This document shows positions 37,583 to 46,423 of a stretch of DNA of 64,000 bases, in pieces; within the stretch, counting starts at the first letter, position 1; each line of letters starts with the position of its first letter. The notes under the pieces are model-generated. The model was given only the letters and a program-made list of their open reading frames with translations. It did not search any database and was not told the DNA's origin. The translations under genes and the position numbers were made by a program. The DNA comes from Methylobacter sp. (GTDB lineage: Bacteria > Pseudomonadota > Gammaproteobacteria > Methylococcales > Methylomonadaceae). The DNA lies in contig JAQUOU010000009.1 in assembly GCA_028716975.1 (NCBI GenBank), forward strand, positions 62,001 through 126,000, read 5' to 3'.

Positions 37583-37882
37583 ATGCGCCTAACCCGGGAT
37601 CAAATTCAAGCCATCAAAGAAACTGCTAATGCTGTGCTGGGCGAAGACTCGCGGGTTATCCTTTTTGGTTCGCGAACTGTCGACGCCAAAAAGGGCGGCG
37701 ATATTGACCTGTTATTTGAAACCGATCAAGCCGCCGGCAATCGGGCCGCCACGATCGGTACACTCTATGTTTCGCTGATACGCAAGCTTGGCGACAGAAA
37801 AATCGACATCCTGTTGAAAGATGCCGCTACTCCTGAAGCCCCTGTGTTGGCGATTGCCCGGCAAACAGGCATTCAACTATGA
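37583..37882 (+). CDS. Second MNT-type nucleotidyltransferase
   Basis: A 99-residue nucleotidyltransferase-domain protein with ILFGSRTVDAKKGGDIDLLF, the GS...DxD active site, and KIDILL as the third strand. It overlaps the HEPN-like gene downstream by four bases (ATGA). It belongs to a different subgroup from the MNT gene at 36650, so two independent pairs stand side by side, separated by about 70 bp. Confidence 0.8.
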   Translation: MRLTRDQIQAIKETANAVLGEDSRVILFGSRTVDAKKGGDIDLLFETDQAAGNRAATIGTLYVSLIRKLGDRKIDILLKDAATPEAPVLAIARQTGIQL

Positions 37883-38382
37883 GCCTTAAATACCTGCCAG
37901 AACACGCACAAACGGCCATACTCGCGCTCGATTTAGCGCTGAAAGAAGCAGAGCATCTGCGCTACAGTCAAAGCACCCTGTTTGCATTACCCATTGATCT
38001 TGATTGGGTCAAAACCTTGGGCAATCATCCTGAAGTTGCAGAAAAAGTTGAAGCCTTCGTCAGCCGTTTTGGTAGACTGCAAGACCACCTGGGTGACAAA
38101 CTCCTCCCTCGCTTTGCGGCACTTGCCGGTGAAAACAGCAAAACACTACTCGATACATTGGCAGTAGCTGAAAAGACAGACTTGCTTGTCAGCGCAGATG
38201 CCTTTATTTCAGCCCGTAAACTACACAACGCACTCGTGCATGAATATATGCATGATGCCCAGACATTTTTAGAAAGTCTGTTAGCAGCTCAGCAAGCATG
38301 CAATATGTTTTTTGACGTCATCGAAAAAGTCGAAACTGAACTTAATCACTTAGGTGTGACAAAACCCGGGTCACCGGGGTAG
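37879..38382 (+). CDS. HEPN-like partner with altered catalytic motif
   Basis: A 167-residue helical protein partnered with the nucleotidyltransferase upstream. The region ARKLHNALVHEY (from Arg113) lines up with the HEPN motif (R)N-x3-H-x-Y, but the usual Arg before Asn is His116, while His121 and Tyr123 remain; Arg113 stands three residues earlier. It may be a weakened toxin or a family with a shifted Arg. The block VEAFVSRFGRLQDHL is shared with the dead fragment at 10977-11230. The last residues (TKPGSPG) may be random read-through into repeat DNA. Confidence 0.7.
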   Translation: MSLKYLPEHAQTAILALDLALKEAEHLRYSQSTLFALPIDLDWVKTLGNHPEVAEKVEAFVSRFGRLQDHLGDKLLPRFAALAGENSKTLLDTLAVAEKTDLLVSADAFISARKLHNALVHEYMHDAQTFLESLLAAQQACNMFFDVIEKVETELNHLGVTKPGSPG

Positions 38383-38408
38383 ATGGATATTAAAATAACC
38401 TTTAACCT

Positions 38409-38635
38409 GATTAGCAAGGAACTTCAGCCAACCCCAAAACCGTCGTTCCGGCAGGGAATGCCGGACTAATTCGCCGGGAGCGAATTTGGATGTGCCTGGC
38501 ACAGGGCGAAGCCCGAACCGCAGGGATGCGGTGAGCAACCCAGATGCCATGGATGGCAACCCAAACACATCCCTGTGGACTGGATACCGGCATTCCCTGC
38601 CGGTATGACGACTTAGCTGAAGCATCTTGCTAATC
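38409..38635. repeat. 227-bp nested inverted-repeat element
   Basis: Outer ends 38409-38418 (GATTAGCAAG) and 38626-38635 are inverted. Inside, 38441-38464 and 38587-38610 form a 24-bp REP-type pair with two mismatches. A half copy of the outer end (TTAGCTGAAACTCCTTGCTA) stands near 43897-43916. It lies directly after the HEPN-like gene. Confidence 0.75.
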
Positions 38636-38786
38636 AAGACCTTTAATTCCGCCAAGTTTTGGGATTATCGAACTTTAATTTTTCAAAAGAAACAACTGTG
38701 TTATGAATATAATTAGGACAATAACAAAGCCGGAGAGAAAGGGAGCTTATTTATCAGTTTCGGATGCTGGCTGGCTTTGCTTGCAG

Positions 38787-38832
38787 TCGGATAGCTGAAT
38801 GATTTTGACTATAAAATTATTCAGCTATCCGA
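38787..38832. other. 14-bp perfect hairpin
   Basis: Arms 38787-38800 (TCGGATAGCTGAAT) and 38819-38832 pair perfectly with an 18-base loop. No T-run follows, so it is not a standard terminator. It sits in the 410-bp gap before the gene at 39046 and might be an operator or a transcript leader structure. The rest of 38636-39045 shows no coding signal. Confidence 0.5.
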
Positions 38833-39045
38833 TGTTGTGTTTTGAAGGAGCCGTCTCTGAGCTCTCATTAAAGTAATGGCGCTAGGTGAAAAAGCAATTT
38901 TTGAGCATTCACTTTTTAAAACGCTTCGTCTTTCTTATCTTTTCCAGGAAAGCCAAGCTAGCTAAGGATTTGTAGTCTCGGCATCATTACATCCAGAAGT
39001 GGGAAGAATGAACAGATAATTTTCAATTTTAGAAGGAGCAACATT

Positions 39046-39798
39046 ATGGAGTTATATTTGCCGGAGCTGAAGGGTATGGCTAAAGGAATAAGGAATAAGC
39101 GTAACGTATATGAAGGCTATCAACGAGGGTGGGAGCTGCAATTCGGCGGCTTGAAGGAGAAAGTTCTGGGAGATCCTCTCTACAAGGAAGCTTTTGCCGT
39201 CGCTCAGGATCGCACCATTATGGGCGAAGAGAACAGGATGAATATCTTTCTGCTCTTGCGCTTCTTTCTCGATAAAATACCCTTTGGACATATCGTTGAA
39301 TATGGCTCCTACCGCGGCGGCAGCGCTATTTTTATGGCTTATGTTGCGCAAAGGCTGTATCCGGGCATTAAGGTGTTCGCGCTGGACAGTTTCGAGGGCA
39401 TGCCTGCGACCGACAAGAATGCCGATGCGCACAACGCGGGAGATTTTTCCGATGTGGATATGGACAAATTACAGGCGCGTTTGGATGAGCTGAAGCTTGA
39501 TAATCTGGTGCTGGTCAAGGGTTTTTTCGAGAACACTAACGAGGATGTAATGGCGCAGGCAGGCAAGATCAGCCTTGCGCATATCGATTGCGTTATTGCG
39601 CCCGCCGTCAAGTATTCCTACGAAGGTGTAAAGCCTTTCATGGTCGATGGCGGATACATAGTGTTCGACGACGCGACCGTGTCAAGCTGTATCGGTGCAA
39701 CCGAAGTAGTGGAAGACCTGCTGATCCGCCGCGACGGATTGAATTCGGAGCAAATCTGGCCGCATTTTGTCTTCCGTGCGTTCAATAATCGGGCTTGA
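39046..39798 (+). CDS. TylF/MycF-like sugar O-methyltransferase
   Basis: A 250-residue class I methyltransferase resembling the TylF/MycF family: VEYGSYRGGSAIFMAYVAQ for the SAM loop, FALDSFEGMPATD for the motif after it, and YIVFDDATVSSC near the metal site. Such enzymes O-methylate sugar hydroxyls with Mg2+ help. A strong ribosome site (AAGGAG) precedes the ATG. It heads a run of same-strand genes for heptose synthesis, so a heptose-containing glycan is the likely target (inference). Confidence 0.78.
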   Translation: MELYLPELKGMAKGIRNKRNVYEGYQRGWELQFGGLKEKVLGDPLYKEAFAVAQDRTIMGEENRMNIFLLLRFFLDKIPFGHIVEYGSYRGGSAIFMAYVAQRLYPGIKVFALDSFEGMPATDKNADAHNAGDFSDVDMDKLQARLDELKLDNLVLVKGFFENTNEDVMAQAGKISLAHIDCVIAPAVKYSYEGVKPFMVDGGYIVFDDATVSSCIGATEVVEDLLIRRDGLNSEQIWPHFVFRAFNNRA

Positions 39799-39806
39799 GG
39801 TATGAA

Positions 39807-40544
39807 ATGAAAGAATGCAGTAAATCCATTCAACGCAGGCTTGCCGACCCGAACTTCATACGTAGATATTTCGTCGGCGATGGCTTGGACATCGGCGGAA
39901 AGCCGGATCCCTTGTTACTCTATAAAGAACTGTTCCCGTTAATGAGTAGCGTAAGAACGTGGGACTGGGAGGACGGCGATGCGCAGTTTCTCAATGGGAT
40001 TGCAGACAACTCGCTCGGTTTCGTCCACAGCAGCCATTGCCTTGAGCATCTGGCCGATCCGGCGGAAGGGCTGCGCAACTGGTTGCGTGTGGTGCGCGAA
40101 GATGGCTATCTGGTGGTTACGGTGCCGGATGAAGATTTGTATGAGCAGGGCATCTTTCCCAGTACGTTCAACCGCGACCACAAATGGACATTCACGATTT
40201 TCAAATCTAGATCGTGGAGCGACCAGTCGCTCAATCTGCTGAATCTGGCCCGTGAACTGGGACCTGGGGCGGAAATCGTTAGGATCGAGCAGCTTTCTGC
40301 GAATTACCGGTTTGACTTGCCCCGGTTCGATCAAACCCTGACGCCAATCGCCGAGTGCGGCATCGAGTTAGTGATTCGAAAACGCCCGGCCAATGAGGTG
40401 CAGGAGGGCGGCAGATGGGTGAGAACGACGCAGCAGCCGGAACGCGAGATGCGTTTGCATTTGAATCAATATAAAGACGATATGCAGAGGATGAAACAAT
40501 CTAATGAAGGACGCCTGCCATTCGAAAATGATTCGCCGTTGTAA
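39807..40544 (+). CDS. SAM-dependent methyltransferase
   Basis: A 245-residue Methyltransf_11-like protein: GDGLDIGGKPDP at the SAM-binding site, FVHSSHCLEHLADPAEGLRN and YLVVTVPDED. It follows the TylF-like gene by 8 bp. ATG 39807 is used because GAGG stands 7 bases upstream; a TTG at 39795 would overlap the previous gene. It is likely another glycan-modifying methylase; substrate unknown. Confidence 0.8.
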   Translation: MKECSKSIQRRLADPNFIRRYFVGDGLDIGGKPDPLLLYKELFPLMSSVRTWDWEDGDAQFLNGIADNSLGFVHSSHCLEHLADPAEGLRNWLRVVREDGYLVVTVPDEDLYEQGIFPSTFNRDHKWTFTIFKSRSWSDQSLNLLNLARELGPGAEIVRIEQLSANYRFDLPRFDQTLTPIAECGIELVIRKRPANEVQEGGRWVRTTQQPEREMRLHLNQYKDDMQRMKQSNEGRLPFENDSPL

Positions 40545-40559
40545 ATTGGAGATTAAAAC

Positions 40560-41585
40560 ATGATCGTTCGCGCCCGCGCCCCTCTTCGTCTCGGCCTCGC
40601 CGGTGGCGGAACGGATGTTGCACCGTACTGCGATATTCATGGCGGTTACGTTCTTAATGCCACCATAGATCGTTATGCATACGCCGTGATCAAGACGTTG
40701 AATGAGCCATATGTCCGGTTTATGGCCACTGATCAGCAAACTGAACAGATCAAGGCAATTGCCGAGCCGCTGACACTGAGCGGCAAACTTGATCTGCACA
40801 AGGCTGTGTATAATGAGATGATTCAGCAATATAATAGCGGTCAGCCGATTGCGCTGGAATTAAGCACCTTTTGTGATGCGCCTGCGGGTTCGGGCTTGGG
40901 CTCATCTTCTACTTTGGTGGTGGTGATGATCCGTGCTTTTGCCGAGTTGCTTAATTTGCCGCTGGATGACTACACGATTGCTCACTTGGCCTTCAAGATA
41001 GAGCGCGTGATTTGCGGCTTGCAAGGCGGCAGGCAGGATCAATATTCCGCCACCTTTGGAGGCTTTAATTTCATGGAGTTTTATGCGGATGAACGGGCGG
41101 TGATCAATCCCTTGCGCATTAAGAACTGGATCATCTGAGAACTGGAGGCGTCCTTGGTGTTATTTTATACCGGGGTTTCGCGCGAGTCGGCCAAGATTAT
41201 TGCCGATCAGAGCAGTAATGTGAAAGCCGGTTCGGTAGATGCCATTGAAGCAATGCACGGCATCAAACAGGAAGCACTGGTCATGAAGGAATGTTTGTTA
41301 AGAGGCGACTTCGGCGGAATCGTCGATTCCATGCGGCAAGGTTGGGAAAATAAGAAACGTTCGGCAAAAACGGTATCGAATCCACATATAGAGGAGATCT
41401 ATAACGCGGCTATAAATGCGGGGGCATTAGCTGGAAAAGTCTCCGGTGCGGGTGGTGGGGGGTTCATGATGTTCTTTGTACCCACCGAGCGGCGCATGGA
41501 CGTGATACGGACATTAAATTGTCATGAGGGACAAGTAAGTAATTGCCACTTCACGAAACACGGCACGCAGGCATGGAGGGTTTAA
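40560..41585 (+). pseudogene. hddA: D-glycero-alpha-D-manno-heptose 7-phosphate kinase, nonsense
   Basis: A GHMP kinase of 341 codons interrupted only by TGA at 41136-41138 (codon 193). Both halves lie in the same frame and are otherwise well kept: APLRLGLAGGGTDVAPYC at the start, the ATP loop PAGSGLGSSSTL, and GKVSGAGGGGFMMFF near the end. A single C-to-T change in CGA would explain the stop. The enzyme phosphorylates heptose-7-phosphate at C1 for GDP-heptose. The stop overlaps the gmhA start. If real, the pathway is cut unless read-through occurs. Confidence 0.88.
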
Positions 41586-42169
41586 TGAAAAGCTATATCA
41601 ACGCGCAATTCGCAGAGGCACAGCGTGTGATGGCCGAGATGCAGGTTGATATCCGGCTGAATGCCAGTCTTGAGGCTGCGGCGAATGCTTGCATTGGTTG
41701 TTTGCAAGGCGGCGGGAAAATTCTACTGGCCGGTAATGGAGGTAGTGCTGCCGATGCGCAACACATTGCCGGCGAATTGGTGAGCCGCTTTGCTTTTGAT
41801 CGTCCCGGCTTGCCGGCAATGGCCCTCACTGTTGACACCTCAATTTTGACAGCCATAGGCAATGACTACGGCTATGAGAAGCTTTTTGCCCGCCAAGTGC
41901 AAGCGCATGGAAAAAAAGGAGATGTATTTATGGGGTACTCAACTTCGGGAAGATCTCCAAATGTTCTTCGTGCATTTGAGGAAGCCCGTAAACAAGGGCT
42001 TGTGTGCATCGGGCTGACAGGAAATCAAGGCGGACCCATGCACGAGTTGTGTGACTACCTGCTGGCGGTGCCTTCCGGCGATACTCCAAAAATTCAGGAA
42101 GGCCACCTGGTGCTCGGCCATATTCTTTGCGGCTTGGTTGAGAACGCCATTTTCAAGGCGTCTGACTGA
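41585..42169 (+). CDS. gmhA: Sedoheptulose-7-phosphate isomerase
   Basis: A 194-residue SIS-domain enzyme. Family marks are [20 protein letters not shown], the [11 protein letters not shown] phosphate-binding loop and [12 protein letters not shown] with the catalytic His/Glu. It turns sedoheptulose-7-phosphate into D-glycero-D-manno-heptose-7-phosphate. ATG 41585 follows GGAGG and overlaps the hddA stop (TAATG); it overlaps hddC likewise (TGATG). Confidence 0.94.
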   Translation: MKSYINAQFAEAQRVMAEMQVDIRLNASLEAAANACIGCLQGGGKILLAGNGGSAADAQHIAGELVSRFAFDRPGLPAMALTVDTSILTAIGNDYGYEKLFARQVQAHGKKGDVFMGYSTSGRSPNVLRAFEEARKQGLVCIGLTGNQGGPMHELCDYLLAVPSGDTPKIQEGHLVLGHILCGLVENAIFKASD

Positions 42170-42861
42170 TGGAAGCAATTATTTTGGCGGGAGGATTTGG
42201 CACTCGCCTGCGGGAAGTGGTGCCCGATTTCCCTAAGCCGATGGCGCCTATTGGAGGGCGGCCATTTCTGGAGATATTGCTCACCTCCTTGTCGCGCAAG
42301 GGTTTTAGACATGTAGTGCTATCGCTTGGTTACATGGCCGATAAGGTGGTCACCCATTTTGGCGGTCATTTTGCCGGCATTGAGCTGGTTTATGAGATAG
42401 AGCTTACGCCATTAGGAACAGGCGGGGCGCTTCGCCAGGCAGTGTCGCGATGTAATGCGGATCATGTGTTCGTGTTTAATGGCGATACCTACCTCAATCT
42501 TGAGTCGCAGGATGTGGAAAATCACTGGCAAAAGCACGGTGCGCCGATTATTGTGGCGCGTGAAGTGCCAGATACCGGACGTTACGGGCGCTTGGAGACA
42601 GATCGTGGACGTGTCGTTGGCTTTTCAGAAAAAGGCGTAACGGGGCCGGGCCTGATCAATGCCGGTTGCTATGTGTTGCCTATCGGTATCCTGGATAGTT
42701 TTCCACTTGGCGAGCCATTCTCGCTGGAAGCCGATTTTTTGGCCAAAGTGGCGGCCGAGCAGCGCTTCGATATGTTTGTGACCAATGGGCAATTCATCGA
42801 TATTGGCGTGCCGGAGGATTATAGGCGCGCTCAAACCGAATTGACTGGAATCTGCCTTTGA
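42169..42861 (+). CDS. hddC: Heptose-1-phosphate guanylyltransferase
   Basis: A 230-residue sugar nucleotidyltransferase: LAGGFGTRLREVVPDFPKPM at the start, VFNGDTYLN for metal binding, and the end FIDIGVPEDYRRAQ. In the context hddA-gmhA-hddC-gmhB it is the D-glycero-alpha-D-manno-heptose-1-phosphate guanylyltransferase that makes the GDP-heptose used in S-layer or O-antigen glycans. One-base overlap with gmhA and ATGA-like (TTGA) overlap with gmhB. Confidence 0.9.
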   Translation: MEAIILAGGFGTRLREVVPDFPKPMAPIGGRPFLEILLTSLSRKGFRHVVLSLGYMADKVVTHFGGHFAGIELVYEIELTPLGTGGALRQAVSRCNADHVFVFNGDTYLNLESQDVENHWQKHGAPIIVAREVPDTGRYGRLETDRGRVVGFSEKGVTGPGLINAGCYVLPIGILDSFPLGEPFSLEADFLAKVAAEQRFDMFVTNGQFIDIGVPEDYRRAQTELTGICL

Positions 42862-43440
42862 GCCGCCGCGCCTTGTTTCTTGACCGTGATGGCGTGATCA
42901 ACATTGATCACGCTTATGTTTGCCAGCCTGAACACTTTGAATTCGTTGACGGCATCTTTGAGCTTTGCCGAACTGCAAAACAGCTTGGCTATCTGATCTT
43001 TGTCGTCACTAACCAGGCTGGGATTGGGCGCGGATTTTATACCGAGCAAGACTTTCTGGAGCTAAGCGACTGGATGTATGAGGATGTATGAGGTCTTTCT
43101 TGCTCAAGGCGCTATCATCGACAAGGTTTATTTTTGCCCCTTTCATCCCGAGCATGGCATTGGGCATTACAAGATTGACTCGCCCTATCGCAAGCCTGCG
43201 CCGGGGATGATTTACCAAGCGGCACAAGAGTTTGACGTTGACCTTGCAAAGTCGGTATTAGTGGGCGATAAGGAATCGGACATTCAGGCCGGTATTGCCG
43301 CAGGGGTGGGTTGCAACGTATTGTATAATTCGTCAGGATTACGTGATGCTGTTGATACAGCCGCTTCAGCGGTTGTAAATACTCTCAATGATATTAATGG
43401 GTTTTTGGGTCGCTATCAGACAACGTGCGCCGGGAAATAA
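42858..43440 (+). pseudogene. gmhB: Heptose bisphosphate phosphatase, frameshifted
   Basis: A HAD-type phosphatase gene split by a frameshift. The first frame (TTG start, FLDRDGVINIDHAYV, VTNQAGIGRG) ends at 43091. The second frame holds the rest (FCPFHPEHGIGHY zinc-loop region, then VGDKESDIQAG). The cause is visible: ATGTATGAGG at 43074-43083 is repeated at 43084-43093. Removing one copy restores a continuous protein of about 190 residues of normal size. Either a real mutation or an assembly/sequencing artefact. Confidence 0.9.
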
Positions 43441-43589
43441 TTTTCGATGAGGCGCTCACGGCTTGTCATTAATTGAATACATAAAAATGCTGGGCAGCCA
43501 GGATGCCAGACATGGATCAAGCCTATTATCTCCATAAACAGGATAGGGGCACAATCTCTGTGGAACAGATTTGCATTAACTTAAAAAAT

Positions 43590-43835
43590 CTCTGCACCGT
43601 CCTTCGACAGGCTCAGGACGAACGGTTTGTGTTGACTCTGTTCGTGGTGAGCCTCATTCGACAAGCTCATGACAGGCTTCGACTAGGCTCAGGAGAGCGG
43701 TGTCGATTCCGTTCGTGGTGAGCCCTTCGGCTACGCACAGGAGAGCCCCTTCGATTAGACTCAGGAGAGCCTTGTCGATTCCGTTCGTGGTGAGCCCTTC
43801 GCCACTGCTCAGGAGAGCCTTGTCGAACCATGAGC
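43590..43835. repeat. Cluster of dispersed CGTTCG/GTCGAAG repeats
   Basis: At least five head-to-tail and inverted copies of the repeat with cores such as TTCGTGGTGAGCCCTTCG and CTCAGGAGAGCCTTGTCG stand here between gmhB and the sulfotransferase gene. Other copies occur at 4150, 4430, 11550, 23405-23540, 46078, 49200, 50940 and 62690. Spacing is irregular and copies face both ways, so it is not a CRISPR array. Confidence 0.85.
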
Positions 43836-43948
43836 AGAATCAACTTGTTCAGAGATTCCTTAAAGGCGTCAGACAGGATCGCCCGGCATGGCAGGTTAGC
43901 TGAAACTCCTTGCTAATCAGGACATTTAATCAATTTTTAGAGAGCTCT

Positions 43949-45184
43949 ATGAAGCCTACCGAGCAGCAACCGCGATATTTTTTCTCCCATATTCCAAAAA
44001 CCGGAGGCATGACGCTTCGTTTATTTCTTGAAAACCAGTTTTTCAAAAATGAAGTGTGTCCTTATAAAGATTGGCGGCATTTCCCCTTGGCGCATTCGGG
44101 GGATTTGATGCCTTACAGTTTATTTGCGGGCCATTTTATTTTCGATATGGCGCGTTTTCTACCGGATGCTTATAGCATCGTTTTCTTCCGGGAACCTGTG
44201 GAAAGAACTATTTCATTATTGAATCATCTGGGCCGGGATCCGGCAGTCCATAGTCTGCATGATAGAGCAAAGGGTAAGACAATCTCCCAGATGCTGGATG
44301 ATCCCCTCATAGTAAGCCAGTTAAGGAATCAACAGACATCCTGGCTTGGAAGTCAATTATTGGTTGATCAAATAGGGTCGATAAGCCATTGGGAATTATT
44401 GGCCTCTGATTGCGGCGCTTACCTGACGGATGCGTCTCTTGATTTGGCTTTACAAGTGCTCGAGAGCTTGAATTTTATAGGATTAACGGAACGCATGGAT
44501 GAATCAGTCGGACGGCTGTGTCAACAGTTCGGGTTTCACCCACCCCTGACGCTTGCCAAGAGAAATGAAACACCTGAGCAATCCGGCTTCGAACTCAGCA
44601 ATATATCGGATAGTGACATTGATCGAATTCGCGCTATTAATAATCTTGATATTTGCCTTTATGAGGCCTGCAAAGCCCGCTTTGAAAGAGAGCATGTGCC
44701 TTTTGATTTTAATCAACAGGTCATACAAAGCTTTTCTCGTTTGAATCCTGACAATTCGATCCGTGACGATATGTTTGACCTGAATAATCCCATGCCCGGA
44801 TCGAATTGGTATGAGCCGGAGGAGCACAGTGGCGTACCTGTTCGCTGGAGCGGCCCTAATGAATTATCAAGTATTGAGTGGCCGATTAGCAGTGAAGATG
44901 GAAAATTTATCGTGCTGGAACTGTTTCCACGACGAGGCGATAATTTGCTGGAGTCGCTGACGGTTGAGGTGGATGGGCAGCCTGCTTCTTTGGTTAGTAT
45001 TGATAAACGTATAAGGGTCAAAATCCCTCTGAAAAGGAATGCAGTAAGTTCTATCAACGGATTCCATCAGATTTTGTTTCATCATAAAAATGGCAATTTG
45101 CCAGTTATTGAGTCGGCTGATCTGCGTGGCCTTCGCTTTTTACTTATATCCATCAGGATGGAAAAGAATACTTCGCTATCATAG
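43949..45184 (+). CDS. Sulfotransferase-family protein
   Basis: A 411-residue protein whose first 270 residues look like a sulfotransferase: the PAPS 5'-phosphate loop in FFSHIPKTGGMTLR (about residues 11-24) and the 3'-phosphate site in IVFFREPVERTIS. The last 130 residues form a separate beta-rich domain of unknown kind. ATG 43949 is preferred; the frame is open to 43910 through repeat DNA. It would transfer sulfate from PAPS to a glycan or protein; PAPS could come from CysC at 9224. Confidence 0.78.
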   Translation: MKPTEQQPRYFFSHIPKTGGMTLRLFLENQFFKNEVCPYKDWRHFPLAHSGDLMPYSLFAGHFIFDMARFLPDAYSIVFFREPVERTISLLNHLGRDPAVHSLHDRAKGKTISQMLDDPLIVSQLRNQQTSWLGSQLLVDQIGSISHWELLASDCGAYLTDASLDLALQVLESLNFIGLTERMDESVGRLCQQFGFHPPLTLAKRNETPEQSGFELSNISDSDIDRIRAINNLDICLYEACKARFEREHVPFDFNQQVIQSFSRLNPDNSIRDDMFDLNNPMPGSNWYEPEEHSGVPVRWSGPNELSSIEWPISSEDGKFIVLELFPRRGDNLLESLTVEVDGQPASLVSIDKRIRVKIPLKRNAVSSINGFHQILFHHKNGNLPVIESADLRGLRFLLISIRMEKNTSLS

Positions 45185-45583
45185 TCGAAAAGAGCACTGC
45201 GGAGGATGTGCCGTTCTATAAAGCATTATTTTATCGAACTCGTTGGCATCGATGAGTCATGAGGGCAAAATCAGATTTCTAGTTAAATATCTATAAACGT
45301 CTATTCCTTCCACGAAGACAAACTATGCCGCTTGAATTAATGGGGCAATTTTTCTGTCAAATTCCAGGGCAGAAAATTATCTAATGTTTGGGATACATAG
45401 TGAATACCTGGCTTAGGAAGCTCAGTAAACAGGGATTTCAGCTAGTCAAAAGGCTCCAGGTTACGGCAACCCCTGTTTGTACCAGGCTGTAAATAAGCTA
45501 CGGCCATTTTTTGATTTATTCAACGACGCCACTTATAATCCTTCTTAATCGCCGTCGGAACCATTCATTTGTGAGGGTAAACA
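45185..45583. other. Intergenic stretch, no feature
   Basis: About 400 bases with stops in all frames, no clear hairpin terminator and no member of the dispersed repeat families. A promoter for the cNMP-binding gene is expected near the end, but no clear boxes were found. Confidence 0.45.
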
Positions 45584-46057
45584 ATGAACAATCAATCAAC
45601 TGCCGAGTATTTATCGGGCCACGAGTTTTTCTCCGGGTTCAACGATGATATGTTGAAGTTCCTGAGCGAATGTTCAAGCACGTGTGAACTCCCAAAGGGG
45701 CAGGTTCTGTTTCGGCACGGCGAAAATGCGGACAAGTTCTATGTGATCCGCACTGGCCGCATCTCCATACAAATACCGGCGATAATGGGGCCCACCCTGG
45801 AGATCCAGACGCTGGGCAAGGATCAGGTACTGGGGTGGTCTTGGCTGATATTACCTTATAAGTGGAGTTTTCAAACCAAAGCCGAAGAGGACTCGGAATT
45901 GCTCATGTTTGACGGGACCGCCATACTGGCGCGGTGCGAACAGGAACCGAAGTTCGGCTACGAACTGTTAAAGAAATTTGCCGCCCTGATGTCGGTGCGT
46001 CTCGATGCGGCACGCCGGAAAATGATGGATGAATGGAACCCGGCCGGGTTTGCCTAG
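45584..46057 (+). CDS. Cyclic-nucleotide-binding-domain protein
   Basis: A 157-residue single-domain protein of the CRP/FNR ligand-binding fold: LPKGQVLFRHGENADKFYVI, then ISIQIP and a helical end. There is no C-terminal DNA-binding helix-turn-helix, so it is not itself a CRP-type regulator. The phosphate-binding RxS cassette is replaced by VLGWSWL, so cAMP binding is doubtful. Good ribosome site (GAGGGT). It may work with the neighbouring, now broken, sensor kinase. Confidence 0.8.
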   Translation: MNNQSTAEYLSGHEFFSGFNDDMLKFLSECSSTCELPKGQVLFRHGENADKFYVIRTGRISIQIPAIMGPTLEIQTLGKDQVLGWSWLILPYKWSFQTKAEEDSELLMFDGTAILARCEQEPKFGYELLKKFAALMSVRLDAARRKMMDEWNPAGFA

Positions 46058-46423
46058 GGAAGCGCTGATTTAATCCTTCGATAAACTCAGGAGAGCCATG
46101 TCGAGGTATGAACGGATAATTTTTAGAGGTTCCCTTTAGACGGAATGGACAATGCAAGCAAACTTAAAAAGAGGTTAGAGGCAGAATGAGTTATCGCGTG
46201 CATGAACAGCTATTTAAATAGAGGTTCACCTTTTGACAGATCCTTTCTCGCCTGGGTTGTGTGGATGGCCGATCGGGTTGGAGGTTATGGACGCGTGGTG
46301 CGCGACGGCAGAAAAATGGAAATTGGCCGCTAAAGCTCAAGGCACGGGAGCCTCTATTCGGCTGGCTTCTCGTGTTCCTTGGCGATTGAAAAAGGTTTCA
46401 GGAAGTCCCCTGGAATTGACTGC
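46058..46423. other. Intergenic with a dispersed-repeat copy
   Basis: About 365 bases. Around 46074-46135 there is a copy of the CTCAGGAGAGCC...GAAGTATGAACGGATAA repeat, bounded by GGGAA and GAGGTTCCC; a close match stands at 62663-62741. The remainder shows no convincing gene. Confidence 0.5.

Noticed and set aside
43590..43835. Repeat cluster as a CRISPR array
   Set aside because: Copies are imperfect, irregularly spaced and in both directions; the same repeat is scattered over the window.
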